Shown: one piece after another, positions 45,416 to 57,300 of the stretch
How positions within the stretch are numbered: the first letter of the stretch is position 1
Layout of the letters: the number at the start of each line of letters is the position of its first letter
Assembly: GCA_949592205.1 (NCBI GenBank)
Contig: CATIUR010000001.1
Location: forward strand, 76,216,059 to 76,280,058
Reading direction: 5' to 3'
DNA length: 64,000 nucleotides
From: Helichrysum umbraculigerum
Taxonomy: Eukaryota; Streptophyta; Magnoliopsida; Asterales; Asteraceae
The notes under the pieces: generated by a model
Databases searched by the model: none
What the model was told of the DNA's origin: nothing
What the model saw: the letters and a program-made list of their open reading frames with translations, nothing else
Program-made: the position numbers and the translations under genes

Positions 45416-46029
45416 ATTGGTATCAGAGCAAGGTGGCTCGTGATCTAGGATATACAAGTTTTACAAGCAAGAGAAGCCGTATTGAAGAAACCCTAGAAGA
45501 TTGCAAGAAAAATTCGTAATTCGTCACTTTCTGCACAGCCATGGTAAAAAATTCGGATCTCCTTCGTTAACCGTTAGATCGTCGTGAAATTTAAACTGTA
45601 AGTTCTTAACATATAGACGCATATTCTGACTGGAGGGATTTTCGATCAGAGCTTTTGATTGAGAGATATTTATTGTCGAAATTGGTTGCTGAAAGTTTAG
45701 GGTTTTTCAGAACGGCAGAAGTTAAAAAGGTCACTGTGTCTTCGTTATTCAACGAAAGTTTATGATTTTTGGATATGTTAGAGAAGACATATGTTTATAC
45801 ATTGGTAAAAATTTCATTGTGATCGGATGTCTCTACATAGAGATATTAAAATTCGAATTTGCTGCAGTGTGTTTGTGGTTTTCGTTTGCGCAGCTGTATT
45901 GATTTAATTGCTGTATGTTCATTAACCGTTGGATCGACCTAATTTTTGGATATGTGGTTAACGAAACATTTATTGACTTTGTGTAAAAATTTGAGCTTGA
46001 TCAGATACATCGTCAAGGAGATATATAAT

Positions 46030-46370
46030 TCTGAAGTTACCACTGCTCATAACGTTGCCACTGCTAGCACAGATTTACCACTGTTTGGGTAATTTGTTGA
46101 AGTTAATTTCCACTGTTAGTGGACTTGGTTGAAGATTATCACTGTTTGGGAACGTGTTTGAATGTTACCACTGTTAGGGTGACTTGTTGGTGTCATTACC
46201 ACTGTTCGTTTAATTTGTTGCACGTTACCACTGTTTTTGGACGTGGAATTGAAGGAAGTTTCCACTGTTTATGAAATTCATGAAGTGAGTTAAAACTGTT
46301 AGTTATAACAGTTACAACTGTTAGTACAAAACGGTTAACACTGTTAGTTCTAATTGGTTATAACTGTTAG
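46030..46370 (+). repeat. Degenerate 30-bp repeat with CACTGTT / AACTGTTA motifs in H
   Basis: About 14 copies of a core reading CCACTGTT, ACACTGTTA or AACTGTTA between 46038 and 46361, many spaced by 29-34 bases. CTGTTA and its complement TAACAG fit the general MYB-binding core CNGTTR. The repeat is the only clear organisation in the interior of H. Confidence 0.7.
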
Positions 46371-47377
46371 TACAACTAATGGTTTTGGATCTCGATTGGA
46401 ATTGTTTTCATAACAATTTATTCGTATTGAGTTTATGGCTCGTTTTTGAAGATTATTTGAAGAAGATGTGATTACGAAGAAGATTGATTATAGCTTATTT
46501 GATATTGTAGTTGAGTTTTTCAGATTTGTTTCTTATCATATCTCAAAGTAGGGTGATATACTTTGATGATAACTTGTTTGGTTTGTATGGTGATGACGAA
46601 GACTTGACAAAATCTAGCAAACGTGTGAGATTAAACTTACGATGCTCAATGCTCACATTTGCTATCACTTGAAAGAGTTTGGAATGCTCGGTGACTTATT
46701 AAAGATTAGAGATTTTAGTAGATTTCTCTAAGGTTTTTTAACCCCGATACAAAGAAGCGTGTATCTGTCTTGGTAAGGATTTTTGTCAAAGAGATCTTAT
46801 GCGGAGATTGTGATCTACTTATATATGAAATATAAGTTTGACGTCGTGGTTAGTACAAGATATAAGGTACAGGTTTGGAAGATTGGACTTCTTTATCAAG
46901 TTTGTTATATTCTATTTTCTTCATCAGTAATCATTACATAGAGCCTACAAAGTTTCGAGATTCAAGCGATGGTTAACATATTGATTTGAGGGGAAGCTTA
47001 TCGAAAAAGTGTTTAACCATCAGAAGATGTTCATGCATTGTTGGAGGAAAAAGGTTTTATTACTACTGCTAGTTATATATTACTACTGCTAGTATAATTT
47101 TTAATTGTCCAAATTCATTATTCTGAGGATGCGTCATGGAGGGTAATTTGAGACATTTGAAGGTTGTATTAGTGGTGTATTATATAACATGTGGTTGTAA
47201 AGGTTCAAGTTGCTTTTCTTCATGAAGACCCCTATTGGATTATGACAAAAAGGGGAAGAAGATTTGAAGGTCAAGATTTGCAGCTTAGTATGCATGACAT
47301 GTTTACAAGAAATAAAGATTCAAGGGGAAGTTTGTGCAAGAAGATCGATATTTTGTCATCATCAAATAGGGGAAGAT

Positions 47378-47761
47378 TGTTAGGATTTATTAATTTGATG
47401 AGACAAAATAAAAGACGAAAGTTGAGGGACTAAAGTTGAATAGTTTTATTTTTATTAGTCTCCTAGTATAATTATGATTTCTTGTAACCCTAATGATCTC
47501 TATTATATAAAGAGACATAGGGACGTAGGTTTTTGGGGTGCACACATAATGTAGACGTCTAGGGTTTTGGTTTAGCCTCAAGATCAAGGTTTCTTGATCC
47601 TGTTATAGTTGTATAACCGTTTTATTGTGATCGAATAAAATTGAGGCTTGAAGTGATAACATCGATTTGTTCTTATTCCGCTGTAAATTATTGTCTTTAT
47701 TATCATTGATCCTAGGTCAAGATCTAAACAATCTGAGCTTCAACGATCATACGTTTTCACA
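47378..47761 (+). repeat. 3' LTR of element H
   Basis: 384 bp, the same as 45032-45415 by eye. It is followed by gtctc. Confidence 0.93.
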
Positions 47762-47766
47762 GTCTC

Positions 47767-48034
47767 TTCCGACTTGGTACAACAGACGGTCCAGGCATAT
47801 TCGGGTTATCAGGTACCTTTGGGGTACATTTGGGAGTCTTATCGGAGGATGACGAGATATTGATAACTTCTTTGCTGTGTGACTTGGCTGTGTTGTGCAA
47901 CAAACGTTAGGAAAGATTTGATTCACGTTGATATATGCACATATAGTTTCCTAATTCATGTTCTATATGCGGGTTCCTTATTTATAATCTAGGTCAATCT
48001 ACCTAGATCTCTATAAACAATGGCTCTGATACCA
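47767..48034 (-). other. Leader start and primer site of element G
   Basis: Continuation of G's leader after the insertion of H. The plus strand GGCTCTGATACCA at 48022-48034 is the complement of the initiator-Met primer site, three bases from the LTR at 48038. No gene is seen in the rest. Confidence 0.8.
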
Positions 48035-48037
48035 ATC

Positions 48038-49520
48038 TGTCACACACCGTCTAAAGCGGAAACAACGGGTTACAACCATGATAGGATCACAACACATTAT
48101 TATAAAGAAGTCTGTATGATAATAAATTCCAATGTGTCATGATGTCTATAACATGAATAACGGTTCATGCTACGCATACATATCAACAATGAAACAAAAA
48201 TAGCAAACAATAATTCTTAATTCAATATCAAGGCAAAACACGCCTTTCCGAACAAATATAATGCAATGGTTCAACAACCTCAAATAGTCTTGATAATAGA
48301 CTTAAAGCAATCCTAACAGTCCTCTAAGCCTTCTTATCCTCAGCCTTTGTATCATTAGTGCTTTCTGAAAAGTTATGCTCAAAATCGTCAACAAATATGT
48401 TGGTAAGTTTCGTAGGTTTGAAACAACACACTAAAATAAAAGCTTTTGCTGTGACAATAATAAGTTATTTACGACAATGCAATGAAAAGGCACACGATAG
48501 TGAAACAATATAACCAATCCATCTCAACAAGATTTGTCATCACTCCACAAGGAAGTATGACCCAAACAACAACTCATAACGGCAGTAGCTACTCCAAAAG
48601 TGGCTTTAATATATACACAACTTATAACATTAGGTACATACCCTCGAAAGAGTAAGACCTCATAATCGAAGAAGAAATCCAACAACCAACAGCACATAAT
48701 CACATAGTGTCACACATTTCAAGCATATGTCCAAAAGAAGAAATAAATAAGTTCACAGCATAAAAACCATTTATAAAACATGAGCACACTTTCCCCCAAT
48801 TTGAAAACAAGTAATTGAAAATGGGGCTACGAAAACTCAGCTTGAGTACTAAAGTAAATATCGTCCCCAAATGAATCCACCAAACAAAATGCAAATCTAC
48901 AAACGAATACTTATAGATTAATAATATAGACAAGACTATACTTTCTTATTATATCCTATACTGAGGTTCCAATTTATCTTCATTAAGTTTTCTCACAATC
49001 CCAACTCATATGTCGAGTCAAATATAAACTCATACATATTTACTTTATGATAACATACACTTATACTATTATGTCCAGAATTTTACATCACTTTACGAAT
49101 TTCAAAACATGACTAGACAAAATTATTAGACTCTCTAATTTTTAGCAGTAACACTTTTTTTTTTGGGTAAAGGGGACGGTACCCCGGCAAAATGCAATAA
49201 AATAAAAGTAAATATGTACATAAAACTAGAGGCATACCTCTAGGGATGATTTTTAGTGTACCATCCAAACTTTAATACAAAATTGTAATTTAAAAACACT
49301 TGCAGAATGGAAACTATAATATACTATACCCCTATAATGCACAATAATATTACATTTTATTTCCAAATCTGCAAATAAAAAAGATCTACCATTATTCCAA
49401 AAACGTGGCTTCAGTCTGCTATTGTGTTCCCGTAGATGATTCATCATGATCCAAAACTCAACCCAAGGCCCAAACATAACCAGCCCAGGTCCAAAACTAG
49501 AAGTTTTCCTGACTTCACGT
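48038..49520 (-). repeat. 5' LTR of element G (part, resumes at 63964)
   Basis: Starts TGTCACACACCG on the plus strand. It runs 1483 bp until F, whose duplication cacgt is at 49516-49520 and 63959-63963, and the text continues AGCCCAATAAAAGG. It is AT-rich, with T9GGGTAAAGGGGACGGTACC near 49150. The outer end lies beyond the window. Confidence 0.75.
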
Positions 49521-49929
49521 TGTCACACCCCAAAAATCGGTAATTGTGTTTATTTAATGTTTAGCGGAAGCAAGTTAAGATTTAGCGGAAGCATCTTGTT
49601 TAAACAGTTTAACAGCGGGGTGATGACTTTACATTTGTGCATTCATCGTATCAGAGCGTATGATCATACTGAACATAATATATTAAGGATGCCAGTTTAA
49701 ACGGTTGTTACAAAAGTAGTACGACTATGTAAGTCGTACAGTAATGATAAAGTTTAAAACATTTAAGTTTTACAATACATATGTTAAGATAAGATTTCAT
49801 GAGTATAACTGCAATGTCTGCAGTAATACAGAGGAAATCCTCAAAAGCTGTCCCAAAATAATGGCATCCTAAGTAGTCCGGGGTTGTCCATCCTGAATGC
49901 ATGCGATCCTTACTTACATGGCTAATTTC

Positions 49930-50662
49930 CTGTAAAACATAGAAAGAAAGTCGTCAACAAATATGTTGAGTGAATTCACAGGTTTTGTATAAATATGTGG
50001 TATGTTAAACCATTTATGTTTAAATTATTGAAATGTTATTCAATAAATAAAGGTTTGCAGGTTTTGCAAATTATAAGGTGATAGGGATAGTTACCCTAAA
50101 ATATAGTTTTATGTGGGTTGTTACCCAAATCATATGTCTGGTTGTTTACCAGAATATAAATATAATCAGTACGTATACTGAAATAAAGCAGTTGTAGGAT
50201 ATGTTCATCCTAAATAATAATTGTGGGAATGCTTAGACTTATAATCCCCTGAAAGGTGAGCTAAACCTCGCAGGTTAAAGTAACGCGACCTAACCCTATA
50301 ACCAAACCACAACCAAAACTTATGTTTCTTGCCTGAAGGACAGTTAAGTATACGCTCCATCCACAGGAGGGTCGTCACGGCAATAGTACTATTCGTATAC
50401 TCAGTGGCTAGAGTCACCTAGCTAATGGTTATAGTCTGCATGACATAAGGTCTTTCATGCACACACTTCAAGTCTGGGTCCGTACTAGGATCTGTTGTCT
50501 AATTCCCAAAACAGTTGTGAAATAATATTTCATATCAAACAGTTGTATAAAGCAATTTAAAGCATTTATATAATTTGCTGCATATGTTTGCATGCAGTTT
50601 TTATGTTTACACCCCTATGTTTAAAACAGAAAACATTTGTAAAGTAGGGGCTGTGAACTCAC
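49930..50662 (-). promoter_or_regulatory. Putative intron in LTR F (also 60686-61418)
   Basis: Minus strand: GTGAGTTCACAGCCCCTAC starting at 50662. The other end has the hairpin CAACA-tatt-TGTTG, TTGACGACTTTCTTTC and TTTTACAG at 49930. The layout equals E and S: donor followed at once by A-GCCCC, and hairpin overlapping YTGAC about 25 bases before the AG. 733 bases. Confidence 0.55.
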
Positions 50663-51660
50663 AGTAGTTTTGCTCGGTATGAAAGCTAGCAGCCAAACAG
50701 ATATTTGCCCAAGGTATGTTAACCTATACAATAAATATATTCACATAAGTACGTTTGATTTGTTTTAATCACTTATGTTAACAGTTTGTTCGTTTGAAGA
50801 AATGGTTGATTTCTTTATCATGTAAGTCGTTGTATTTGTTGGTGACATTGAGTAGAAATATTGTTATTATTTCTTTCATCGTATACTTGGTTAAGTATAT
50901 GAATCAATATGTAATTGTCTAATTTAACGGAAGGTCGTTTTGTTTCCATTTGTACATAGACTTTGTATATAGTTGTTCGTATAATTTGAACGTTATTCAA
51001 ATATCATTGTTTGTACGTATATTTGTTTTATATATGTATTTGTATGTAAATATACTTGTTGTATATAATTAAGTTGTACGTTTGTTAAACGTGTAATCCA
51101 TTTGCACATATATATGTGAATATATATTCTTAAGTGTCGTATGTATATATGTTTGATCAATACATTGTTTATGTATATCAAAATATATAAGTTTTCATTT
51201 GTTTAAGAAAACGTATACGTTTGTGTCTATATATATCGTGTGTCCTCGAATATATGTATATATATTGTAATACGTTGTTTCGTATTTAAAACATGCCGAG
51301 TTTTATTTGTTATATAAAACTTGATAATATATTTATTTTGTTTATAAAATAAATATTATTTGTTTTTAATATCATTACATTTGTTTAATAAATGTTAAGA
51401 AGTTTAAATGTCCCAATTGTAATCGTTTTCCCAAAACGTATAATTTACAAAGTTCGTATTCATATATATGTCATATATGTATTTATTCATATATCGTTTG
51501 TTCGTACGAAATAAATAAGTCCAAAGTCCGTGTCTCGGATATATCACATTAATGTTTTATTAATAGTTTACAATGTCTCGTGAATGTATCGTATAAATGA
51601 AATCGTTAACGGAAACGTTTATGTTTTAAAAAATCAAAGTCAAAGTTGTTGACCAGGTGT

Positions 51661-52032
51661 GGGAATCCGCCGGATTCCCTTGAATCCGCCGGATTCAAGT
51701 TAAAGTTCGGAATACGCCGTATTCGAGTGAATCCGCCGTATTCATCGTGGTTTTCATGTGGTGTCGTTTTAGGTTCGGGAATACGCCGTATTTAAATGAA
51801 TACGCCGTATTCAATCCAGTTCGGGGGAATCCGCCGTATTCAATCGAATACGCCGGATTCGTTTGTGTTCATCAGATAGTTCGTGTGAAGGTTCGGGAAT
51901 ACGCCGTATTCAACGGAATACGCCGTATTCGACTTGTTTAGAAACGGGAATCTGCCGTATTCCCGTGAATACGCCGGATTCGTTTGGTTTTCGGTTGGGA
52001 ATACGCCGGATTCAAAGGAATCCGCCGTATTC
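51661..52032. repeat. Seven pairs of ATACGCCGTAT-type palindromes in LTR F
   Basis: Fourteen units of GAATNCG-c-CGNATTC (N is mostly A or C) in pairs 3-5 bases apart, the pairs usually introduced by GG or GGG. Examples: GGGAATCCG/CGGATTCCC (51661-51679), CTTGAATCCG/CGGATTCAAG (51679-51699), GAATACG/CGTATTC (51710-51724). About half are perfect and the others have the A/C variant in one arm only. The 5' LTR has the same set at 62417-62788. Confidence 0.93.
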
Positions 52033-53202
52033 GTGGCTCGTTCCAGACCCCCTGTTCGCGACTGTACACATATATACACGGTTTTATTTGGCTCAAATCC
52101 TTTACACTATGTTACCAAATGTTTCTAACAAGTTTATATGTCGTTTTTACAAGTCATTACTTCATTTTAACAAGTTTTAGTATAACGATTTTAGTTTTAA
52201 AGTTTTGGGTTTTATAAACCATTTTCAAGAACAATCATCAATCTTTCAAATATATATGTTATATGTATAGATTATGATGTTTAAACAAGTTATATAACGA
52301 AATTTAAGTATGAAAGTTGAAGGAAAGAAAATTCCATACAATGAGGAAGATGATGAAAATGATAGACGATGATGATGATCGATGATGATGATGATCTTGG
52401 TGATGTCCTTGCTTCCTGATGTTGTTGTTGTTAAGATGATCAAAGAAGAAGATGAAGATTTTTGAAGTGTGAATTATTGAGGTGTGTGTGTGTGTTTGGA
52501 AAGATCACAGAGAGAACGGAAGGAGTATGGTTTTAAATAACCATGCTTCTGTATTATTGAAGTTAGGTGCCAATTTTTGGCACCTCAATTTCGAGTACGG
52601 GTATAATTTTAGCAATATAAAAATAAACATTTTACATTTTTATTTTGTAGGTGTTCTACTGGTTCGTTATTTATAATTGGAATAATGATGTTTTCATTAT
52701 TTTAAATAGATGTACAATTTTGTACATTTTACTGCGCACATATAATTGAGCGCCAAATTTCAGTTAATTTAGGATTTCATATTTTGAGGTAATGTTCTAA
52801 CTACTTTATAACGTGTTAGAAAAATAACACTTTTCATATTTGAACCTTTTATGTACGTTTTAGAATTGTTTCTGTTCGTGTAATGATACGTTTTATGTTA
52901 AACGTAATATTAGACCTTTATATCTATATGTTATAGATATATAAATACTCGTAATTAATAATTATATTATTAATTATTTTTGTATCACGAAACTTTTGTC
53001 ATTTATTTTTGTCTGGTTCGTTCCGATATATTTGTACGTAACTTTAATTAATTACATATTTTGTAATACTTTTTGTTTAAAAGTATTGGGCTTGCTAGGC
53101 TTACATCTCATCAAATAGTTTTGTTAAAACTTAACCAGGAAATTAGCGTAAGAATGCACATGTTTAAATGTTAATTAATACCTAATTTGGAGAGTTGTCA
53201 CA

Positions 53203-53215
53203 TTCTCCCCCCGTT
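53203..53215 (-). other. Polypurine tract of element F
   Basis: The minus strand reads AACGGGGGGAGAA next to the 3' LTR. Confidence 0.92.
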
Positions 53216-53236
53216 AGGGAAATCTCGTCCCGAGAT

Positions 53237-54304
53237 TTAATTTGTGTCGTGATTCGTGGTCACGGGTTCAAATAGGTGGGGATACTTCTTTCGTATCTCG
53301 TCCTCACGTTCCCAGGTGAACTCTGGGCCTCTTTTCGAGTTCCATCGAATTTTGACAAGTTTGATCCGACTGTTTCGGAGTTTCTGCGTTTTCGTATCCA
53401 TTACTTCAAGCGGTTCCTCCACGAAGTTGAGTTTTGCGTCGACGTAGATTTCGTCGGGAGGTATGATTAACGCTTCGTCAGATAGACACTTCTTAAGATT
53501 ACTCACGTGAAACGTGTCGTGAATATTACTAAGTTCTTGCGGCAGTTTAAGCTTATAAGCTACAGGACCAATCCTTTCTAGGATCTCAAAAGGTCCGATG
53601 TAACGTGGGTTTAGTTTGCCGCGTTTTCCAAATCGCACAACTCCTTTCCAAGGAGATACCTTAAGTAGGACTCTGTCACCTACTTGAAATTCCAAAGGTT
53701 TACGTCTATTGTCTGCATAGCTCTTTTGTCGGTCTCGTGCCATTTTTAATCGATTAATCACTTGAGATATTTTGTCCGTTGTCTCTTGGACTATCTCAGG
53801 ACCTGATAACTGTCTGTCATCCATATCTGCCCAACAAAGTGGGGATCGGCACTTGCGTCCGTACAACGCCTCAAAAGGTGCCATCTGTATACTCGTATGA
53901 TAACTATTGTTGTACGAGAATTCGGCTAAAGGAAGATGAACATCCCAGTTTCCTCCAAAATCAATCACGCATGCTCGTAGCAAGTCCTCAAGCGTTTGTA
54001 TCGTTCGCTCGCTTTGACCATCGGTTTGTGGATGGTAGGCGGTACTCATGTCGAGTCTAGTGCCTAAAGCTTGTTGCAGTGTTTGCCAGAAGCGAGAGGT
54101 GAAACGTGCATCTCTATCAGAGATGATGGACAATGGTACTCCATGTCTAGAAACAACTTCTTTTATGTAGGTTCTAGCCAGTTTCTCCATCTTATCTGTC
54201 TCTTTGATGGCTAGAAAGTGAGATGATTTTGTCAGTCGGTCGACAATCACCCATATGGAGTCCATTCCAGATGATGTTTTCGGTAGCTTTGTGATGAAAT
54301 CCAT
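53237..54304 (-). CDS. Integrase core and chromodomain of element F
   Basis: 355 codons in the same frame as the upstream gag-pol, from which it is separated by the TGA at 54317-54319. The integrase catalytic triad is complete: D22 (VIVDRLTK), D63 (ISDRDARF) and E99 (GQSERTI), with the D-to-E spacing of 35. The C-terminal integrase region follows (GDRVLLKVSPWKGVVRFGKRG near 209-230). A chromodomain-like tail comes last, with LNFVEEPLEVMD, IKLVKIRWNSKRGPEFTWERE and a final YPHLF, as in Tekay-type chromoviruses. It would insert the cDNA and direct it to chromatin. The ATG used here (MDFITKLP) is simply the first after the stop and is unlikely to be a natural start. Confidence 0.95.
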   Translation of the reverse strand: MDFITKLPKTSSGMDSIWVIVDRLTKSSHFLAIKETDKMEKLARTYIKEVVSRHGVPLSIISDRDARFTSRFWQTLQQALGTRLDMSTAYHPQTDGQSERTIQTLEDLLRACVIDFGGNWDVHLPLAEFSYNNSYHTSIQMAPFEALYGRKCRSPLCWADMDDRQLSGPEIVQETTDKISQVINRLKMARDRQKSYADNRRKPLEFQVGDRVLLKVSPWKGVVRFGKRGKLNPRYIGPFEILERIGPVAYKLKLPQELSNIHDTFHVSNLKKCLSDEALIIPPDEIYVDAKLNFVEEPLEVMDTKTQKLRNSRIKLVKIRWNSKRGPEFTWEREDEIRKKYPHLFEPVTTNHDTN

Positions 54305-54316
54305 CGTGATGTGTTC

Positions 54317-57300
54317 TCATTTCCATTTGGGCAACTCAGGTTGTTGCAAAAGTCCGGATGGCTTTTGGTACTCAGTCTTAACTTTTGCACAAGTCAGACA
54401 TCTACTGACATAGGTGGCAATGTCTCTTTTCATGCCAGGCCACCAGAAAAATCCTTTTAGATCGTGGTACATCTTATCTGCACCAGGATGTATCGAGTAA
54501 TTGGACTTATGAGCTTCGTCCAATACCAGGCTACGTAGCTCATCAACACAAGGAATCCAAATTCGATTCATAAAGTATAATACTCCATTTTCCTTAGACT
54601 CCAGTTGTTTCTCCATCCCTTTGAGGGATTCGTCCTTCATGCGTTCTGGAGTAAAGGCTGTTTGTTGAGCATCACGAATTTGGTTAATTAGATCCAAGTG
54701 GATTGTCAGTCCTAAGGCTCGAACTCTCCGAGGTTTTACTCTTTCCTTACGACTCAAGGCATCCGCTACTACATTAGCTTTGCCTGGATGGTACTTGATT
54801 TCACAGTCGTAATCATTTAGCAGTTCAACCCAACGTCTCTGTCTCATGTTGAGTTCTTTCTGATCAAATATATGTTGGAGACTTTTGTGATCGGTAAAGA
54901 TCATACACTTTGTACCGTATAGATAGTGTCTCCAAATCTTAAGTGCAAAAACGACTGCTCCCAGCTCTAAGTCATGCATCGTATAGTTCTTCTCGTGAAT
55001 CTTCAATTGACGAGACGCATATGCAATGACCTTGTCGTTTTGCATCAACATGCAACCTAATCCTTGATGTGAAGCATCACAGTAGACAACAAAATTTTCT
55101 ACTCCTTCTGGTAAGGATAGGATAGGTGCGGTGCTCAATTTCTCTTTCAGTTGTTGAAAAGCATTCTCTTGCTTCTCGCCCCAATCAAACTTCTTGTCTT
55201 TTTGCGTTAGGGCAGTAATTGGTTGAGCTATCTTCGAGAAATTCTCGATGAATCTTCGGTAGTAACCGGCTAGCCCAAGGAATTGTCGTATTTCAGTTGG
55301 GGTTTTTGGGGCTTCCCAATTCTTAATCGCCTCAATTTTGGATGGGTCCACGTGAATTCCTTTGCTATTGATCACATGACCAAGGAAATGAACCTCACGC
55401 ATCCAAAACTCGCATTTAGAGAACTTTGCATAAAGCTTCTCTTTCTCCAGTAATTCAAGAATCAGCCTCAGATGTCGTTCATGGTCTTCCTTCGTTCTCG
55501 AGTATATCAAGATATCGTCAATGAACACTATGACGAACTTATCCAGATAAGGTTTACATACTCTATTCATTAGATCCATGAACACTGCTGGCGCATTCGT
55601 TAGCCCAAACGGCATAACCAGGAACTCGTAATGACCATATCGAGTCCTAAACGCAGTCTTAGGGATATCCTCATCCCGGACCTTCAGTTGATGGTAACCC
55701 GATCTCAAGTCGATCTTTGAGTAATAACTTGACCCTTGCAGCTGGTCAAACAAGTCATCGATGCGTGGCAATGGGTATCGGTTCTTAATCGTCACTTTGT
55801 TCAGTTCTCGATAATCGATACACATCCGCATTGATCCATCCTTCTTTTTGACGAACAACACCGGAGCTCCCCACGGTGAAAAGCTCGGTCGGATGAATCC
55901 TAAATCCAACAGTTCTTGTAACTGTGCAGACAGTTCCTGCATTTCTGATGGAGCTAAACGGTAAGGCGCACGAGCAATCGGTGCAGCTCCCGGCACTAGG
56001 TCGATATGAAATTCAACCTGCCGTGGAGGTGGTAACCCTGGTAGCTCGTCAGGAAATACTCCTGGGTATTCGCGTACTACGGCCACGTCGTCTATGCGTC
56101 GCTCCTCGGGTTTCTTATTCACAACATGTACCAAAAATGCTTGGTACCCTTTTCGTAGATACTTATTTGCCTTCATGCATGTAATCGTTTTCACCACACG
56201 ATTACTCTTTTCTCCTTGAACCATCAACATTTCTCCTGACAGTAAGGGTAACCGTACAATCTTCTCATGACAGATGATCTCTGCGCGGTTCAGTGACAAC
56301 CAATCCATACCAACCACTATATCGAAGCTCCCTAGTTCTACCGGTAGTAAGTCTATTTTGAAAGAATGACCTTCTAACGTTAAGGAACATCCTGGTACTA
56401 TTTCTCCTGATTCAATCAACTTACCATCGGCTAGCTCTACTGTGTATTTGTTATCTAGCTTAAGGGATTCGATCTCTAATAGTGGTCTAAACTCAGTGGA
56501 CACAAAACTTAAATCAGCACCGGAATCAAATAACACAGAAGCAAAGTGGTTGTTTACAAGAAACGTACCAGTGACTGTGTTAGGATCCTGACGTGCCTCT
56601 GGTGCTCCTAACATGAACACGCGTCCACGAGCTGGCTGATTGTTGTTGTTGTTAGCATTGTTGTTGTTGGCTCGGTTGTTGTTGTTTCCACGGTTGTTTC
56701 CATTGTTGTTGCGGTTACGAGCGTTGTTGGCGTTACGGTTTTGGTTATTGAGTCGAGGGCATCGGTTTCGATAATGCCTCATGTCGCCACATTCAAAACA
56801 TCCTTGGTTTTGGCGAACAGTGTTTCCCTTAGGGGTAGGGTTTACCTTACAGTTTTGGGTTTTGTGACCCCATCCCTTACAGCTGTCGCAAAACCAGCAC
56901 TCACCCTCGTGGTGTTTGCTACACTTATCACACTTAGGTTTGTTACCCAAGTATGGCTTTGGTTCCACAATGGTGGCAGCGTAAGACTTTGGATTTCCAG
57001 ATCCTTTCTTGTTGGATTGACCCTGACGGTCATTCCACTTACGCTTCTTGCCTCCAGAACTACCAGCTTCAGCACTGCTCTGCTCAACCTTAACCGACAC
57101 CGTCTTTTTGGTCAGTGTCCCCATTCTAACTGCTTCATCAGTCAAACTCTGCGCTAAGGTAACAGCGCTCCTGAAAGTGTCAGGTTTGGAGGACGTAACT
57201 AAACTCCTGATCTGTGGTGCCAGTCCATACACATAGCGTTCAATATGCTTATACTCAGGCGTTACCATATGTGGCACAAGACGAGCTAGTTCTTGGAACC

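Larger units (their letters stand above)
45032..47761 (+). mobile_element. Element H: small non-coding copia-like LTR element
   Basis: 2730 bp. LTRs of 384 bp at 45032-45415 and 47378-47761 (TGTTAGGATT to CGTTTTCACA), with no difference that I could see. The target duplication gtctc lies at 45027-45031 and 47762-47766. The primer site TGGTATCAGAGCA is at 45418-45430 and the polypurine tract AAATAGGGGAAGAT at 47364-47377. The 1962-bp interior has no gag or pol. LTR ends TGTTAG and the tract GGGGAAGATTGTTAGG are of the copia kind. Identical LTRs mean a recent insertion using enzymes from another element. Confidence 0.93.
49521..53202 (-). repeat. 3' LTR of element F
   Basis: 3682 bp. From right to left (element orientation) it holds a GAT-rich microsatellite (52335-52395), fourteen palindromes in seven pairs (51661-52032), an AT-rich part, the intron-like donor (50662), a hairpin zone (50054-50212) and the acceptor-like site (49930). 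The differences from the 5' LTR that I noted are near 50617, 51469, 51700, 51952, 52516 and 52599. Confidence 0.95.

Noticed and set aside
47191..47433. 80-codon frame at the end of the interior of H
   Set aside because: It runs into the 3' LTR and has no match to gag or pol motifs. The rest of the interior is full of stops.
51661..52032. Regularly spaced palindromes in F considered as a CRISPR-like array
   Set aside because: Plant retrotransposon context, spacers of only a few bases, no cas genes. The units are near-palindromes in pairs inside an LTR.
52335..52395. GAT-rich stretch in LTR F
   Set aside because: A simple microsatellite, present in both LTRs, without further structure.
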